Shown here one piece after another: positions 54,099 through 61,803 of a stretch of DNA of 64,000 nucleotides; position 1 is the first letter of the stretch; every line of letters begins with the position of its first letter. The position numbers and the translations under genes were made by a program. This stretch comes from Blautia sp. An249 (GTDB lineage: Bacteria > Bacillota > Clostridia > Lachnospirales > Lachnospiraceae): positions 1 to 64,000 of the forward strand of contig NZ_NFJL01000010.1 in assembly GCF_002159835.1 (NCBI RefSeq). The letters are read 5' to 3'. Below the pieces are notes generated by a model that made no database searches, had not been told where the DNA came from, and worked only from the letters and a program-made list of their open reading frames with translations.

Positions 54099-55040
54099 TT
54101 AATCCCGCCCGCTCTTTCTCTCCAGAAGATCCCGGATCTGCTTTAACTCCTCTGCATACTTGTGGGAAAAAGCCGTGGGGTTGCGGTGCAGAATCCGAAA
54201 AGCCCGTTTATAAGACTTCGTTGTACGCATCCCCATATTCTTAAATTCCTGTTCAATCTGTCCCTTCAGCTTTAACAGCTCTTCCTTCTTATCCAGTACG
54301 GCAAGCTCATTCACCTTTTCTGCAAGCGTCTTCAAAAGCATTCTTCTGCGGCTGCGCTGTTCTTCCAGAGCCTGCTCAAAGGCATCCTTTCTGGAAAGAC
54401 GTTTTTGTTCCTGGGTTTTCTGATATTGCTGGAGCTCATCCTCCACAATGGCAGTAACCACTTCCAGCCGTTTCTGCAGACGGCGGATGGTCTGGTTGCT
54501 TTCGCTTAAAGTTTCCAGAGTTTCCTTCAGATCCATTGCCTCGTTGAAGGACTGGGTTAAGTCCACCGCAAAAATCAGGGTAAGGAGAATGGATAAAATT
54601 TCAGCAATAAAAGGAGGAATCCAGAGAATTCCCGTCTCCACAGGGGGATGCACCAGTTTCACAAGGAGAAGAGAGAAAAATCCCCATCCAATGGACACCC
54701 CAAGACAAATATGTCCGTTTAAATTAAATTTATTATTACTGTAATCCCAGTAGCGGACGCGGAACAGTTTCTCCATTCCCGCTCCGGTAAAATACTCCAG
54801 TATGGTTGCTCCGGTCATGCCAAAGACAAAGATCAGAATCAGATTGTCCCGCACGCCCATAGTACACAGCAAAACGCAAATGGCGCCGGTTCCATAAATG
54901 GGCAGGAAAGGGCCGTGGAGAAATCCCCGGTTTACCCACCGCTTTTTTCGCACTGAAACATAGCAGGATTCCCAGATCCATCCCACAAAGCAGTAGAAAA
55001 AGAAAAAAAGAACCCATTGACTTATGGTATACTGAAACAT
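54099..55040 (-). CDS. CmpB-like membrane protein with coiled-coil tail
   Basis: 313 aa. The N-terminal 165 residues hold about five membrane helices with FFYCFVGWIWESCYVSVRKK, NRGFLHGPFLPIYGTGAI and DYSNNKFNLNGHICLGVSI, the signature of the putative ABC-transporter-type CmpB family (PF06541). The C-terminal half is a charged coiled coil (for example SNQTIRRLQKRLEVVTAIVE) followed by a basic tail. No ATPase partner is present, so transport is doubtful. First gene of the leftward operon; starts about 100 bp inside the right end of the element. Confidence 0.85.
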   Translation of the reverse strand: MFQYTISQWVLFFFFYCFVGWIWESCYVSVRKKRWVNRGFLHGPFLPIYGTGAICVLLCTMGVRDNLILIFVFGMTGATILEYFTGAGMEKLFRVRYWDYSNNKFNLNGHICLGVSIGWGFFSLLLVKLVHPPVETGILWIPPFIAEILSILLTLIFAVDLTQSFNEAMDLKETLETLSESNQTIRRLQKRLEVVTAIVEDELQQYQKTQEQKRLSRKDAFEQALEEQRSRRRMLLKTLAEKVNELAVLDKKEELLKLKGQIEQEFKNMGMRTTKSYKRAFRILHRNPTAFSHKYAEELKQIRDLLERKSGRD

Positions 55041-55136
55041 TTCACAAATCCTCCCCGGTTAAGTTAGGGCAATTATATCATGAGCGGCGAAAAAAAGAAA
55101 TGACTTCTGTCTGCCAGGCGGCCCTCCCAATTAGCG

Positions 55137-55149
55137 ACAACCATACATA
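55137..55149 (+). other. attR core of the spoIIID element
   Basis: ACAACCATA-CA-TA. ACAACCATA (55137-55145) is the exact inverted repeat of TATGGTTGT at 44783-44791. Circularised, the element would carry the 20-bp palindrome ACAACCATA-CA-TATGGTTGT. The core TACATA is 55144-55149. Confidence 0.8.
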
Positions 55150-55307
55150 AAGACGTTACAGAACGCCTTTTACAGCTAAATCCCTCCCTTGCAAAACAGG
55201 CCAGGCAGGTATTGGATTTAAATAAACAGGAACGGCATATTCGGGGAGGGATGGCAACCCGGAAAAAATATATGGGAATGAATCTGGGACGCTCCAGAAG
55301 AGTGTGA
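55149..55307 (+). CDS. spoIIID: spoIIID, 3' portion (residues 39-90), interrupted
   Basis: 52 codons plus stop with no start of their own: KDVTERLLQLNPSLAKQARQ, VLDLNKQERHIRGGMATRKK, then YMGMNLGRSRRV. This is the recognition-helix end and C-terminal region of SpoIIID; KDVTERL directly continues STVH of the 5' portion, and HIRGG with ATRKKY is the family signature. There is no frameshift or internal stop. A terminator follows at 55314. It can only be translated after excision of the element. Confidence 0.92.
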   Translation, partial: KDVTERLLQLNPSLAKQARQVLDLNKQERHIRGGMATRKKYMGMNLGRSRRV

Positions 55308-55313
55308 AAAAGA

Positions 55314-55362
55314 GAGGAAGAGCGGCGGAGGATGAGACTCCATGGGCTTTTCCTCCTTTTTA
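55314..55362 (+). terminator. Intrinsic terminator of spoIIID
   Basis: GAGGAAGAGC pairs with GCTTTTCCTC (one G-T wobble), followed by CTTTTTAT. Its presence seven bases after the 3' portion shows the original gene end is preserved. Confidence 0.75.
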
Positions 55363-55498
55363 TGTAAGAAAATCCGGCGCAAAAGAAAGAAAATTTGGGC
55401 AGATTTTATCTTGCCCGGCAAAAGGGTCAGATTTATACTGAAACTAACGGGAGATACCATGGGTCATGTATTTCCAAAAGAGAAAGAGGGGACTTCAT

Positions 55499-56854
55499 TT
55501 GAGAAGAAAAAACGAGATTAAGGGGAATTATTTATTCAGCAACCGAGATTTAAAAAGACTGATTATCCCATTAGTGGTAGAACAGTTTCTGGCTATTTTT
55601 GTAGGACTGGCAGATTCCATTATGGTATCTTCCGTCGGCGAGGCGGCCGTCTCAGCCGTTTCTCTGATTGATACCATCATGGTTCTGCTGATAAATATTT
55701 TCACAGCTTTAGCCACAGGAGGCGCTATTGTGGCCGGCCAGGCCATAGGCAGGAAAAATCAGAAAGACGGCTGTGAGGCAGAAGAACAGCTCTTATTATT
55801 TTCCACCCTGTTTTCTGTCTGTATCATGGCATTGATGTATTGCCTGAGAGGTTTTATCCTCCATGTAGTATTCGGTAATATTGAGCCGGAAGTAATGAAC
55901 AACTGCAACACCTATTTTCTGATAGTAACCGCATCGATTCCATTTCTGGCAATGTATAATTCCGGGGCCGCCGTACACCGGGCCATGGGGGACTCCAAGA
56001 CGCCTATGCTGATGTCACTGGTTATGAACGGCATGAATCTGGCAGGAAACGCCGTCCTGCTGTACGGGTTGGGATGGGGAATTGAAGGAGCCGCAATCCC
56101 GACTACCCTTTCCAGAGCTTTTGCCGGGATCTGGATGGTCTGCTGTATGTGTAACCGGAAGAAACAGCTTCACATTCGCTCCATCTGGAAAATCCGTCCC
56201 AAAGGAGCTGTGCTAAAGAAAATCCTGCATCTGGGGATTCCCTACAGTCTGGAAAACAGCATGTTCCAGCTGGGGAAAATTCTGGTTCTCAGCCTGGTAT
56301 CCAGCTTCGGGACAACCTCTATCGCCGCCAACGCCGTAGCAAACAATGTCTGCAACTTTGCCATCATCATCGGAATGTCCATGAATTATGCATTATCCGC
56401 AGTCAGCGCCCAATGCGTGGGCGCCGGGGACTACAGTCAGGTCCGTTATTATACAAAACGGTTGATGAAATACTCCTATGCCGGCCTGGTTTTCATGAAT
56501 GTGCTGATAATAGCCGCGCTGCCTCTGATCATCCGGGTCTATAATCTCTCCCAGGAAACGGGAGTACTGGCAGATAAAATAATAACGTATCATGCCATCT
56601 GCGCGGTTCTGATCTGGGCCGTTGCCTTTACCCTGCCAAACACCCTGCGCGCAGCCAACGACGTGGCTTTCTGCATGTGGGTTTCCATGGCATCCATGTG
56701 GATATTCCGCATTGGCTTCAGCTTCGTACTGGCCAAATACCTGGGAATGGGCGTGTTCGGCGTCTGGGTGGCCATGACCATAGACTGGCTTGTACGGGCT
56801 GCGGTTTTTCTTTTCCGTTACCGGGGAAAACGCTGGGAAAGGAAAAAAATATAG
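55499..56854 (+). CDS. MATE-family multidrug/cation efflux protein
   Basis: 451 aa from a TTG at 55499 (AGAGGGG seven bases upstream); an in-frame ATG at 55466 would add 11 residues. Twelve membrane helices. The two MatE halves are visible at LIIPLVVEQFLAIFVGLADS and ILHLGIPYSLENSMFQLGKI, with GDSKTPMLMSLVMNGMNL in between. Exports drugs or other compounds using a Na+ or H+ gradient. Substrate not predictable. Confidence 0.92.
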   Translation: MRRKNEIKGNYLFSNRDLKRLIIPLVVEQFLAIFVGLADSIMVSSVGEAAVSAVSLIDTIMVLLINIFTALATGGAIVAGQAIGRKNQKDGCEAEEQLLLFSTLFSVCIMALMYCLRGFILHVVFGNIEPEVMNNCNTYFLIVTASIPFLAMYNSGAAVHRAMGDSKTPMLMSLVMNGMNLAGNAVLLYGLGWGIEGAAIPTTLSRAFAGIWMVCCMCNRKKQLHIRSIWKIRPKGAVLKKILHLGIPYSLENSMFQLGKILVLSLVSSFGTTSIAANAVANNVCNFAIIIGMSMNYALSAVSAQCVGAGDYSQVRYYTKRLMKYSYAGLVFMNVLIIAALPLIIRVYNLSQETGVLADKIITYHAICAVLIWAVAFTLPNTLRAANDVAFCMWVSMASMWIFRIGFSFVLAKYLGMGVFGVWVAMTIDWLVRAAVFLFRYRGKRWERKKI

Positions 56855-56922
56855 AGAAAAGGAATTGTAAATACAGGGCGGCTCCTTTATAATGAAGGAA
56901 TAATAACATGAGGAGGAAAACA

Positions 56923-58467
56923 ATGGATAGAGAAACAGTCATTGTATTAGATTTTGGCGGACAGTATAATCAGTTAATTGCGCGCCGTGTCAGAGAGTGC
57001 AACGTTTATTGCGAGATTTACTCCTATAGAACCAGTATAGAAAAAATTAAAGAAATTCATCCGAAAGGAATTATTTTCACAGGAGGCCCCAATAGCTGCT
57101 ATGAGGCAGATTCTCCCACTTATACAAAGGAGATTTTCCAACTGGGCATTCCCATCCTGGGTATCTGCTACGGCTCCCAGCTTATGATGCATCTGCTGGG
57201 CGGTACCGTGGAGACAGCTCCTGTCCGTGAATACGGAAAAATTGAAGTAACTGTAGATACCACATCGAAACTGTTCCAGGATGTATCAGAGAAAACCATT
57301 TGCTGGATGAGCCACAACGACTATATCTCCAAAGTGGCTCCCGGTTTCCGAATCTCTGCCCATACAGCAGACTGCCCGGCAGCCGCAATGGAAGATACAG
57401 AGAGAAACCTGTATGCGACCCAGTTCCATCCGGAAGTACTCCACACAAAGGAAGGAAAGAAAATGCTTTCCAACTTCGTTTATCAGGTGTGCGGATGCTC
57501 CGGCGACTGGAAAATGGATTCCTTCGTAGAAGAATCCATCCAGGCAATCCGTAAAAAAGTAGGAGACGGGAAAGTGCTCTGCGCCTTATCCGGCGGGGTG
57601 GACTCCTCCGTGGCAGCCGTTATGCTGTCAAAGGCAGTAGGAAACCAGCTTACCTGCGTCTTCGTGGATCACGGCCTTCTCCGCAAAAACGAAGGGGACG
57701 AGGTAGAAGCCGTCTTCGGCCCGGAAGGTCCCTACGACTTAAACTTCATCCGCGTCAACGCCCAGGAACGTTTCTACAGCAAACTGAAAGGCGTGGAAGA
57801 TCCGGAAAAGAAGAGAAAAATTATCGGTGAAGAATTTATCCGTGTCTTTGAAGAAGAAGCCAAAAAGATTGGCCAGGTAGATTTCCTGGTGCAGGGAACC
57901 ATCTATCCGGACGTGGTAGAAAGCGGCGTTGGCGGTGAATCTACGGTCATTAAATCCCACCACAATGTGGGCGGTCTTCCTGACTATGTAGACTTTAAGG
58001 AGATTATTGAGCCCCTCCGCGACCTGTTTAAGGACGAGGTTCGTCAGGCCGGCCTGGAGCTTGGCATTCCGGAATACCTGGTATTTCGTCAGCCTTTCCC
58101 CGGCCCGGGACTGGGCATCCGTATCATTGGAGAAGTAACGGCAGAAAAGGTGCAGATGGTACAGGATGCAGACGCCATCTGGCGGGAAGAAATCGCAAAA
58201 GCCGGATGGGACAAAAAGGTCAACCAGTATTTTGCCGCCCTGACCAATATGCGCTCCGTGGGCGTCATGGGCGACGAAAGAACTTATGATTACGCCATCG
58301 CCCTGCGCGCGGTAACCACGACAGACTTCATGACTGCAGAAAGCGCGGAGATACCGTGGGAGATTATCGGAAAAGTAACCAGCCGGATAGTAAATGAAGT
58401 AAAACATATCAATCGGGTAATGTATGACTGTACCGGGAAACCACCTGCGACGATAGAGTTCGAATAA
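56923..58467 (+). CDS. guaA: GMP synthase (glutamine-hydrolysing)
   Basis: 514 aa from the ATG at 56923 (AGGAGG six bases upstream). Class I glutamine amidotransferase domain with the nucleophile Cys82 in [11 protein letters not shown] and the His/Glu in [14 protein letters not shown] pyrophosphatase P-loop [14 protein letters not shown]-terminal GMP synthase dimerisation domain ending PPATIEFE. Converts XMP, glutamine and ATP to GMP. The 3' end of guaA is a frequent integration site for mobile elements, and an integrase gene lies 84 bp downstream here. Confidence 0.97.
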   Translation: MDRETVIVLDFGGQYNQLIARRVRECNVYCEIYSYRTSIEKIKEIHPKGIIFTGGPNSCYEADSPTYTKEIFQLGIPILGICYGSQLMMHLLGGTVETAPVREYGKIEVTVDTTSKLFQDVSEKTICWMSHNDYISKVAPGFRISAHTADCPAAAMEDTERNLYATQFHPEVLHTKEGKKMLSNFVYQVCGCSGDWKMDSFVEESIQAIRKKVGDGKVLCALSGGVDSSVAAVMLSKAVGNQLTCVFVDHGLLRKNEGDEVEAVFGPEGPYDLNFIRVNAQERFYSKLKGVEDPEKKRKIIGEEFIRVFEEEAKKIGQVDFLVQGTIYPDVVESGVGGESTVIKSHHNVGGLPDYVDFKEIIEPLRDLFKDEVRQAGLELGIPEYLVFRQPFPGPGLGIRIIGEVTAEKVQMVQDADAIWREEIAKAGWDKKVNQYFAALTNMRSVGVMGDERTYDYAIALRAVTTTDFMTAESAEIPWEIIGKVTSRIVNEVKHINRVMYDCTGKPPATIEFE

Positions 58468-58472
58468 TTAGC

Positions 58473-58517
58473 AAATCCCGAGAACCCTTGTAAATAGAGG
58501 GCTCCCGGGATTTCTTA
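58473..58517 (+). terminator. Intrinsic terminator after guaA
   Basis: AAATCCCG pairs with CGGGATTT, with a further GA-CCCT/AGGG-TC pairing inside, followed by TTTCTTATG. Confidence 0.8.
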
Positions 58518-58551
58518 TGCTGTTTTGATGTTAACGTGATGTTAAAAAGTT

Positions 58552-60054
58552 CTATTTTCCAGATATTCCATATATTTTTTCGTATTTAGGAATGGTCGTT
58601 TCAACGATAAAAACATCAAGATCTTTCAGGCTGCCGTTCTGAAGTTCGCATGAGGAAATGGCATCTGAGAACATGGCGAGAAGAAAATCACGAAGATCTT
58701 CTGCCGGCTTAAATGTAGATATGATCCTGACGATCGTATCTCCAAAAGCGATCCAGTCCAGATATGTTTCAAGTTTGTATCCATAAATCGAGTCCGTTGT
58801 TATATCAATCCCGTATTTCCTGAAGATGGACTGATTATTTTTTCGGATATGCTCATTTCCGTGAGATTCAGCTGCGGCCAATATCCCCGTGCTGGCGGGC
58901 CCCAATGGAGATCCGGGAACGGGAATGGCGTGTTGGGTCTCTGGAATAATGAGCTCACTTTCCGTTTCGTACGCTTCTTTCTGCATTAACATTTCAATGT
59001 CTTTGGCCAGCTCCTCATCTGCCCCGGGATAAAGATGAAAATAGGTATCCCACGTTGTCTTAATGGATTCGTGGCCGAGCCGGCGGGAGATCTCCTCAAT
59101 CGGTTTTCCCATGTTAATGAGCATCGCAACGTGGCTATGCCTTAAATCATGGACCCGAATGTCCGTATCTCCGGACCGTTTGATCATGCGCTTGAATTCG
59201 CTATATAGTCCGCCCTTCTTAAAATAGAAGATCCGTTCATCCGGATCAAGCTGCATGCTGTCAATATATTCAAGCACTTCTTTATGCAGAGATACGGGTA
59301 TGGTTACCCTTCGGATGCTCCGCTTCGTCTTGGGCGTTAAGAAATATTCGACTCCGTCCACAACGGCGTAGTTCTTATTTATATCAATAACGGGCTCTTC
59401 TCTTGGAACATCCTCCGGGGTGATGGCCAGAGCCTCGCCTTCCCTCGCTCCTGTGTAGAATAGAATTTTAAAAATGATACGATACGAAGGCTTTTGCTCG
59501 AATAGCATGGCGTGCTCAAACTGATCCGGCGTCCAGAAATTCATTTCCGCCGCATGGCTCTCTCCGATACTGCCTGCTATGTAACAGGGATTTATCCGCA
59601 GGCGGTAGTATTTTACTGCATAATTAAATATGGACGATAGCTGCGAATTTATTGTATGCAGATATGTCTCGGCGTATGGTTTTCCTTTTTCATCCCTATA
59701 ATCGATAAGGGAATTCTGCCATCTGCGGACCAGATCGGCGTCAATATCACATATCCGTCGGGATCCGAAGAAAGGGAGCAGCTTCTTTTCTATTATGTAC
59801 CTCTTCCCTTTCAGTGTTGTGAGTTTTAGGCGGCTCTCCATATCTTCAAGATAATTTTTTGCAAGAGAAGAGAACTGTATGGTCGGCTCCTTTGAAAAAC
59901 GGTCTAAAAAGCTGTACTCATATTCCCTGGCAGCACCTTTCGTATCGAAACCTCTCTTACATTTGTGCTTCTTCTGGCCGAGCCAGTCTGTGTAATAAAA
60001 ATTTGCATACCATTTCGTCTTCCCATCGGCTGTCTGATATTTGTATGCGGGCAT
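58552..60054 (-). CDS. int: Tyrosine-type site-specific integrase
   Basis: 500 aa from the ATG at 60054 (AGGAG seven bases upstream). An N-terminal arm-binding domain (AYKYQTADGKTKWYANFYYT), a SAM-like core-binding domain, then the catalytic domain with Arg204 (YTGAREGEAL), His302 and Arg305 (HDLRHSH), His328 (RRLGHES) and Tyr338 (TWDTYFHLY). About 130 residues follow the usual end, with TESELIIPETQHAIPVPGSP linking to a helical region of unknown role; ordinary phage integrases of this group stop near 370-390 aa. Its position indicates guaA as the attachment gene. Confidence 0.94.
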   Translation of the reverse strand: MPAYKYQTADGKTKWYANFYYTDWLGQKKHKCKRGFDTKGAAREYEYSFLDRFSKEPTIQFSSLAKNYLEDMESRLKLTTLKGKRYIIEKKLLPFFGSRRICDIDADLVRRWQNSLIDYRDEKGKPYAETYLHTINSQLSSIFNYAVKYYRLRINPCYIAGSIGESHAAEMNFWTPDQFEHAMLFEQKPSYRIIFKILFYTGAREGEALAITPEDVPREEPVIDINKNYAVVDGVEYFLTPKTKRSIRRVTIPVSLHKEVLEYIDSMQLDPDERIFYFKKGGLYSEFKRMIKRSGDTDIRVHDLRHSHVAMLINMGKPIEEISRRLGHESIKTTWDTYFHLYPGADEELAKDIEMLMQKEAYETESELIIPETQHAIPVPGSPLGPASTGILAAAESHGNEHIRKNNQSIFRKYGIDITTDSIYGYKLETYLDWIAFGDTIVRIISTFKPAEDLRDFLLAMFSDAISSCELQNGSLKDLDVFIVETTIPKYEKIYGISGK

Positions 60055-60079
60055 AATCAATCTCCTTGTCGCATAAGAT

Positions 60080-60108
60080 TTGACAAATAGCCCCCGAATG
60101 TATATAAT
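60080..60108 (+). promoter_or_regulatory. Consensus promoter of the predicted antisense RNA
   Basis: Perfect TTGACA (60080-60085), 17 bp, perfect TATAAT (60103-60108), pointing toward the toxin gene's 3' end. Confidence 0.85.
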
Positions 60109-60130
60109 GTACTTAACAAGGGAACCGTTG
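60101..60130 (+). repeat. Left arm of a 30-bp inverted repeat flanking the toxin module
   Basis: 27 of 30 bases match the reverse complement of 60340-60369. The arm contains the antisense promoter's -10 and the first part of its RNA. Confidence 0.8.
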
Positions 60131-60217
60131 GTCAGTGTACACCTGACCGCCGGGAAAATAAGTACTATAAAAGAAATAGCGCCTTACTTTACCAGAGCAG
60201 GGGCGCTATTTTTTGTG
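60115..60217 (+). ncRNA. Predicted antisense RNA antitoxin (about 100 nt)
   Basis: From a consensus promoter to an intrinsic terminator (AAATAGCGCC at 60174 with GGCGCTATTT at 60202, then a T-run). No convincing ORF with a ribosome site. It overlaps the 3' end of the convergent toxin mRNA by about 50 nt, the arrangement of type I systems such as txpA/RatA. Confidence 0.6.
60174..60217. terminator. Bidirectional terminator shared by toxin and antisense RNA
   Basis: A perfect 10-bp stem AAATAGCGCC/GGCGCTATTT with an 18-nt loop. T-rich on the right for plus-strand RNA and, read leftward, TTTCTTTTA for the toxin mRNA. Confidence 0.8.
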
Positions 60218-60295
60218 CTTAATTATCGTTACGACAAGGGTAATTACAGCACAAAGCATGATGACAAACGTAAACAAGTCACTGTATGTAACCAT
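60206..60295 (-). CDS. Small holin-like toxin, type I candidate
   Basis: 29 aa: MVTYSDLFTFVIMLCAVITL followed by VVTIIKHKK. One membrane helix and a basic C-terminus, matching the putative holin-like toxin family. Strong AGGAGG (60305-60310) nine bases upstream. Its own TATAAT lies at 60362-60367, so the leader is about 60 nt. The stop codon is inside the shared terminator stem. The short length, antisense RNA and mobile-element setting fit a type I toxin that depolarises the membrane when unchecked; toxicity is inferred. Confidence 0.75.
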   Translation of the reverse strand: MVTYSDLFTFVIMLCAVITLVVTIIKHKK

Positions 60296-60339
60296 AAGCA
60301 CCAGCCTCCTTTCTTTCGTCCGGCGGCTGCATAGCACCT

Positions 60340-60369
60340 CAACGGTTCCCCGGTTAAGTACATTATATT
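60340..60369 (-). repeat. Right arm of the 30-bp inverted repeat, with toxin promoter -10
   Basis: Matches the left arm at 27 of 30 positions in inverted orientation. On the minus strand it gives TATAAT (60367-60362) with AAGACA 15 bp upstream, a plausible toxin promoter. Both RNAs would start with nearly the same 20 nt. Confidence 0.7.
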
Positions 60370-60377
60370 TTCAGAGG

Positions 60378-60929
60378 TTATCTGTCTTTGAAATCTTCCA
60401 AGGCGCCCATCAGCAAACGCCGCCCGGTTTTTGACATTGTTCTATAGTATAGAACAATGTCCTCTTCGTCTTCGGAAGAGATGATCGTCGGATACGGGAC
60501 GCTTCCTATCAGGAAGTCTATGGAAGTATTCAGGAATCTTGAAATCCGGGCCAATGTTCCGATGTTCGGCGTAACGGATCCGTCCAGGATGTCGGCCGCT
60601 TCTTCTGGCGTGATATCTACCGCCTCGGCGAACGACTCTATCCTGACGGATGCCTGATCGAGCAGATCTGAAATCCGGGCGCCGATATACGGCATCGTTG
60701 TTTCTGGATCCAATGCAATCCATTGGGATTTCGATTTTCCTAATAAATAATCTGAAGGAACATGGAAATATTCCGATATCTTTTTCAAGACAGCGGCGGA
60801 GGGATTAGTGTATCCCCTTTCTATATTCGATATTACCTGCCCCGAACAGCCGGCATAATCACCCAGCTGCAACTGGGTGGCGCCGGACTCCAGACGGAGC
60901 TCTTTTATTTTCTCTCCAACTTTACTCAT
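60378..60929 (-). CDS. XRE-family repressor with two helix-turn-helix regions
   Basis: 183 aa. First HTH residues 6-62: IKELRLESGATQLQLGDYAG, SGQVISNIERGYTNPSAAVL. A second, XRE-like region at about 88-143: SFAEAVDITPEEAADILDGS and PNIGTLARISRFLNTSIDFL. No peptidase or RecA-cleavage motif, so not a LexA/CI-type self-cleaving repressor. AGGTGATCTC upstream is a good site. Likely lysogeny or element-maintenance regulator. Confidence 0.88.
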   Translation of the reverse strand: MSKVGEKIKELRLESGATQLQLGDYAGCSGQVISNIERGYTNPSAAVLKKISEYFHVPSDYLLGKSKSQWIALDPETTMPYIGARISDLLDQASVRIESFAEAVDITPEEAADILDGSVTPNIGTLARISRFLNTSIDFLIGSVPYPTIISSEDEEDIVLYYRTMSKTGRRLLMGALEDFKDR

Positions 60930-60952
60930 GAGATCACCTGCAGTAGAAATGG

Positions 60953-61378
60953 CTATTTTTTAAGAAGGTTCCCAAAAGCGATTTTCCATTCCTCTCGCTT
61001 TGTAAAATAAAAATTATATTTTAGCCCGTCCACTGTATTAATCATTATTGTTTTGCTAATCCCTTGCTTCCCGTCTTCTATTGATAAAATCTGACTTATC
61101 GGAATATCAAATTCAAAGTCTCCCTTAGTAAGATTAACAAATGCGCCGAGAACAAAGGTTTTCGGGAGGCTGTGCTTCATATAAATAAAACGCTTATTGG
61201 TAAGTAAAGCGCTTCCGTTCTGAACAAAAAACGCATTTTTCACCCTGTTACAAAGTCCTGACATTATAATTTTTTCCTGATCATCTGATGGGTTGTTGAT
61301 TGGACAACCACAGCGCGGACAAGCGGCGGCTTTGTCCGAAATTTCATTGCCGCATTCTGGGCATTTTATTAAACTCAT
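60953..61378 (-). CDS. Zinc-ribbon protein with PH-like domain
   Basis: 141 aa. An N-terminal zinc ribbon, IKCPECGNEISDKAAACPRC and GCPI, supplies four cysteines. The remainder (SALLTNKRFIYMKHSL, FDIPISQILSIEDGKQGISK, YNFYFTKREEWKIAFGNLL) has the strand pattern of a bacterial PH/GRAM-like domain. Such small proteins are common accessory genes in Firmicutes phages; role unknown. Confidence 0.82.
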   Translation of the reverse strand: MSLIKCPECGNEISDKAAACPRCGCPINNPSDDQEKIIMSGLCNRVKNAFFVQNGSALLTNKRFIYMKHSLPKTFVLGAFVNLTKGDFEFDIPISQILSIEDGKQGISKTIMINTVDGLKYNFYFTKREEWKIAFGNLLKK

Positions 61379-61422
61379 ATCTTTTTATTCCTTTCTACCC
61401 CTCCGGTACCACTCGAAGGGGA

Positions 61423-61773
61423 TTATTTTGCCTCTCTCAATTTTTCTGGGCTATCTGCATCCCGGAGGATCCCCTTAATATACCCCTTTAATTCCCCCTT
61501 AAACTCCAACTGAGCATCTCTCGGGAGTCGATGAATCAAAGAAAGCCATTCGGCATCTTCGGCAGAGAGCGCCGTTGATTTTTCTCTTCCGTAAACTAAA
61601 TAGTCTAAAGAAACATCAAAATGTTCAGAAAAACGCACCAAAGCTTCTCCGCTTGGTAATTTTCCCGCCTTCCAATTTGCCATAGATCCCTTACTCATCC
61701 CAAGGTTTGTAATTAAAGTAGTAGGCTTAATTCCGGCGTTTTCGCACAGTTTCAACAATTGATCGTAAAACAA
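61423..61773 (-). CDS. XRE-family transcriptional repressor
   Basis: 116 aa from a TTG at 61773, five bases after AAAGGAG. The HTH is LLKLCENAGIKPTTLITNLG and SKGSMANWKAGKLPSGEALV, followed by FSEHFDVSLDYLVYGREKST, the typical XRE end. The C-terminal 45 residues are helical (EDAEWLSLIHRLPRDAQLEF). It lies just left of an operator-promoter region (61804-61845) and probably represses it. Confidence 0.87.
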   Translation of the reverse strand: MFYDQLLKLCENAGIKPTTLITNLGMSKGSMANWKAGKLPSGEALVRFSEHFDVSLDYLVYGREKSTALSAEDAEWLSLIHRLPRDAQLEFKGELKGYIKGILRDADSPEKLREAK

Positions 61774-61803
61774 AAAGACTCCTTTCCATAAAAGTTCAAT
61801 AAA

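Larger units (their letters stand above)
44779..55149 (+). mobile_element. 10.4-kb recombinase-bearing element inserted in spoIIID (skin-like)
   Basis: The cores TACATA at 44779 and 55144 are 10,365 bp apart. Excision between them restores the spoIIID frame exactly. Content: a 47-aa ORF and large serine recombinase at the left end, macro-domain, VWA and CHAP-like genes rightward, and CmpB-like, kinase and 455-aa genes leftward from the right end, meeting at a bidirectional terminator. No capsid, portal, terminase, replication or conjugation gene is present. The design parallels the Bacillus skin element in sigK, whose recombinase gene is also under sigma-E. Excision during sporulation is inferred. 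Confidence 0.9.

Noticed and set aside
54099-55040. A true ABC transporter permease
   Set aside because: The CmpB-like label is historical; there is no ATPase or binding protein with it in the element, and the C-terminal half is a coiled coil.
58552-60054. The guaA integrase as the enzyme for the spoIIID element or the pilus inverton
   Set aside because: The spoIIID element has its own serine recombinase and a 2-bp-centre palindromic site typical of that class. The pilus repeats are 58 kb away with no shared sequence. Nothing links them.
60101-60369. The 30-bp inverted repeat as a second invertible segment
   Set aside because: The repeats include the promoter -10 boxes themselves and flank a convergent toxin/antisense pair. 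Inversion would recreate almost the same arrangement, and no crossover-like core is evident. Not excluded, but promoter duplication explains it better.
60080-60390. par(pAD1)/Fst-type arrangement
   Set aside because: Fst loci use direct repeats so that the two RNAs are complementary at their 5' ends. Here the repeats are inverted, so the 5' ends are alike, and the toxin sequence is not Fst-like.
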